From NCBI GenBank assembly GCA_938007965.1, contig CALLMH010000023.1:45944-109943 (forward strand): a stretch of DNA of 64,000 nt, in the 5' to 3' direction. Source of the DNA: an uncultured Saprospiraceae bacterium (lineage in GTDB: Bacteria > Bacteroidota > Bacteroidia > Chitinophagales > Saprospiraceae). Shown here in pieces: positions 62,470-64,000 of this stretch. Position numbers and translations under genes: made by a program. The number at the start of each line of letters is the position of its first letter. Positions within the stretch are counted from its first letter, which is position 1. Under the pieces are notes generated by a model. The model made no database searches and was not told the DNA's origin. It saw nothing but the letters and a program-made list of their open reading frames with translations.

Positions 62470-62945
62470 AACACTGATTAAACGGATTAAACGGATTCTC
62501 ACGGATTAATCATTTTTTAAATGATTTTCGAAAATTTTTCTTTTTATTTTGGGCTTTACACCAAAATTTAAAAGTAATCCTACTTCAATATCAGTGGCTC
62601 TCAAGTAATTTACAAGTTGTGCTTCATGTTCTTCTCTTAAACCTTCTGCAGCTTTCAGTTCAATAATAACCCTATTTGAAACAATTAAATCAGCAAAATA
62701 ATTGCCTACATTTTCCTCATCATAATAAACAACAATTGACTTTTGCTTTTCGACCTGAAGGTTTCTTTTTCCTAATTCAATGAACAATGCATTTTCATAT
62801 ACCTTTTCCAAAAATCCATATCCAAGTTTATTGTATACTTTATAATATGCATTAATAATTTCATCTGTAATCTCGTCGTGTAACATGTTTATATTTTATA
62901 TTAAAAAAATCTATTTTAATCTGTTTAATCCTTTAGATCCGTGTT
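62470..62945. repeat. Inverted-repeat-bounded cassette around GxxExxY gene
   Basis: The ends of this 476-base unit are imperfect inverted repeats: 62470-62497 (AACACTGATTAAACGGATTA...) and the reverse complement of 62918-62945, agreeing at 23 of 28 positions. The left end also holds a tandem 'AAACGGATT' unit repeated twice, with a further 'ACGGATTAAT' next to it, and contains the gene's stop codon. The right end reaches within 4 bases of the manC stop codon. No target-site duplication is seen. Confidence 0.6.
62506..62886 (-). CDS. GxxExxY family protein
   Basis: This 126-residue protein belongs to the GxxExxY family, named from the motif seen here as 'LGYGFLEKVYENAL'. The second half 'GNYFADLIVSNRVIIELKAA' has the Asp and Glu-x-Lys of a PD-(D/E)xK nuclease-like fold, and 'EEHEAQLVNYLRATDIEVGL' with 'LLNFGVKPKIKRKIF' completes the family pattern. 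Function is unknown. The gene lies inside a short cassette with inverted-repeat ends and splits manC from the MBL gene, which suggests mobility or past insertion. Confidence 0.93.
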   Translation of the reverse strand: MLHDEITDEIINAYYKVYNKLGYGFLEKVYENALFIELGKRNLQVEKQKSIVVYYDEENVGNYFADLIVSNRVIIELKAAEGLREEHEAQLVNYLRATDIEVGLLLNFGVKPKIKRKIFENHLKND

Positions 62946-62948
62946 CCA

Positions 62949-64000
62949 TCACCCCACGATATTCTTCACTACTTCTTTTATCTCCTGTTCATCACTTTTT
63001 GGATAGATTAATAGTGCGCCTGGCTCGTCTACTACGATGTAATCATCTAGACCTTTTACTACTACGACTTTATCACTATCAGTTCGGATGATACTATTCG
63101 ATGTATCGATTAAGTGGGTCTTAGCACCTAGGGTTACTGTATCATTATCGTCTTTATCGAGGTAGGCATGTAGGCTGTTCCATGTCCCGAGATCTGACCA
63201 TCCTATATCAGATGGGATCGTGTACACATTCTCAGCACGTTCGAGGATCGCATAGTCTACTGATATCCGTGGTGTATTAGGATATACCTTATCTATGTAT
63301 GCTTGCTCGTCACTTGTATTGTACTTTGAGATATCTTGAGTCAGGACTTTGGTAATTTCAGGTTCGTTTCTGTCAAATGACTTGAGTAATTCAGCCGCTT
63401 TCCAAACGAAAATACCAGCGTTCCATAAATAACTACCATCAGCTAGGTATTCTTTCGCTGTTTCAAGATTTGGTTTTTCTTTGAAGGCCGAAACTTTATT
63501 GACTCCATCAGAAGAACCACTCTCCGTCATTTGGATATATCCGTAACCGGTATCAGGTCTTGTTGGTTGAATGCCGAGTGTGACGATTGCATTATTAGTA
63601 GAAACGAAAGAAAATGCTTCTTTGATTCTATCTAGAAACTCCTCTTCCTTGAGGATAACATGATCCGAAGGTGCTGTTACAAATATTGCATCTGGATTCA
63701 TCGCCTGTAGACGGAGTGCTGTATAAGCTACACAAGGTGCCGTATTGTTTCGAGAGGGCTCACAAAGTATGTTTTCCTCCGGTAATTCGGGGAGATGCTC
63801 TTGGGTAATTTTCTTATATTTCTTATTAGTGACGATCAAGATTCTTTCTGCAGGTACCAAATTGAGGAAACGCTCAAAAGTTAATCTTATCAAAGACTTC
63901 CCTACCCCTAGTATATCTAGAAATTGCTTTGGTGTTTCTTCTGTGGATGCTGGCCAGAATCGAGATCCGACTCCACCTGCCATGATTGTTATGTAGTGGT
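62949..64000 (-). CDS. manC: Mannose-1-phosphate guanylyltransferase (5' end beyond window)
   Basis: This enzyme makes GDP-mannose from GTP and mannose-1-phosphate. The nucleotidyltransferase motif 'MAGGVGSRFWPASTEETPKQ' is at the visible N-terminus, followed by 'LCEPSRNNTAPCVAYTALRL', 'FVTAPSDHVI', 'FKEKPNLETAKEYL' and 'YLWNAGIFVW'. The first ATG in the window (63983) is probably not the start: the frame stays open to the edge and reads 'HYITIMAGGVG', the usual family N-terminus, so the gene continues beyond 64000. No C-terminal isomerase domain is present, as in short ManC forms. It supplies mannose or fucose precursors for surface glycans. Confidence 0.94.
   Translation of the reverse strand, partial: HYITIMAGGVGSRFWPASTEETPKQFLDILGVGKSLIRLTFERFLNLVPAERILIVTNKKYKKITQEHLPELPEENILCEPSRNNTAPCVAYTALRLQAMNPDAIFVTAPSDHVILKEEEFLDRIKEAFSFVSTNNAIVTLGIQPTRPDTGYGYIQMTESGSSDGVNKVSAFKEKPNLETAKEYLADGSYLWNAGIFVWKAAELLKSFDRNEPEITKVLTQDISKYNTSDEQAYIDKVYPNTPRISVDYAILERAENVYTIPSDIGWSDLGTWNSLHAYLDKDDNDTVTLGAKTHLIDTSNSIIRTDSDKVVVVKGLDDYIVVDEPGALLIYPKSDEQEIKEVVKNIVG

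Overview
The window is AT-rich chromosomal DNA from a member of the Bacteroidota. This rests on the type IX secretion/gliding set (sprA next to ruvA, gldH, and the T9SS plug protein), several Bacteroidota-typical families (GxxExxY, DUF4197, LTxxQ and thioredoxin-TPR proteins), and Bacteroidota-type promoter boxes (TAnnTTTG). The class is not fixed by the sequence; a Saprospiria-like organism is an inference. No rRNA, tRNA, CRISPR array, prophage or transposase gene was seen.

Layout. 1-712: 5' part of a haloperoxidase-like gene. 1.4-3.4 kb: groES-groEL with a terminator. 4.0-10.8 kb: a surface-glycan locus made of two convergent operons (glycosyltransferase, FkbM and class I methyltransferases on +; ATP-grasp, PHP, GT-C transferase and D-glucuronyl C5-epimerase-like protein on -, joined by three 4-base ATGA overlaps). 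11.1-15.4 kb: radC, an orphan protein and two thioredoxin-TPR paralogues. 15.8-22.9 kb: a glycogen operon glgA-glgC-glgB plus a GH31 alpha-glucosidase. 23.1-30.9 kb: a lipid/polyketide cluster in which a small type II fatty-acid-synthase set (KS, ACP, dehydratase, FabL/FabI-like reductase, phosphopantetheinyl transferase) sits with a type III polyketide synthase, a methyltransferase and an FAD oxidoreductase; two small membrane-protein genes diverge from it. 31-43.9 kb: LTxxQ protein, the very large sprA, ruvA, gldH, a 50-residue membrane protein and an ABC exporter. 44-52.4 kb: a probable small RNA, S10 peptidase, pth, T9SS plug, DUF805, DUF4197, M23 peptidase and meaB. 53-59 kb: OmpA-like protein, DUF3108 protein, der, an rmlC-rmlD fusion and an SRPBCC/GyrI-like protein. 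59-64 kb: two glycosyltransferases, a metallo-beta-lactamase-fold hydrolase, a GxxExxY gene inside an inverted-repeat cassette, and manC running off the right edge.

How it fits together. Several blocks serve the cell surface: glycan assembly at both ends (including dTDP-rhamnose and GDP-mannose precursor genes), the T9SS outer-membrane translocon SprA with its plug, and gldH. The glycogen operon is a storage module. The type II FAS plus type III PKS cluster is the best candidate for an undescribed specialised pathway: a dedicated carrier protein could build an acyl starter that the type III PKS extends and cyclises, with methyl transfer and flavin oxidation as tailoring.

Between the genes, a degenerate family of non-coding repeats occurs at least seven times, mostly in convergent gaps, often beside strong hairpins. 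An orphan rho-independent terminator at 44209-44243 with a structured stem before it points to a small RNA.
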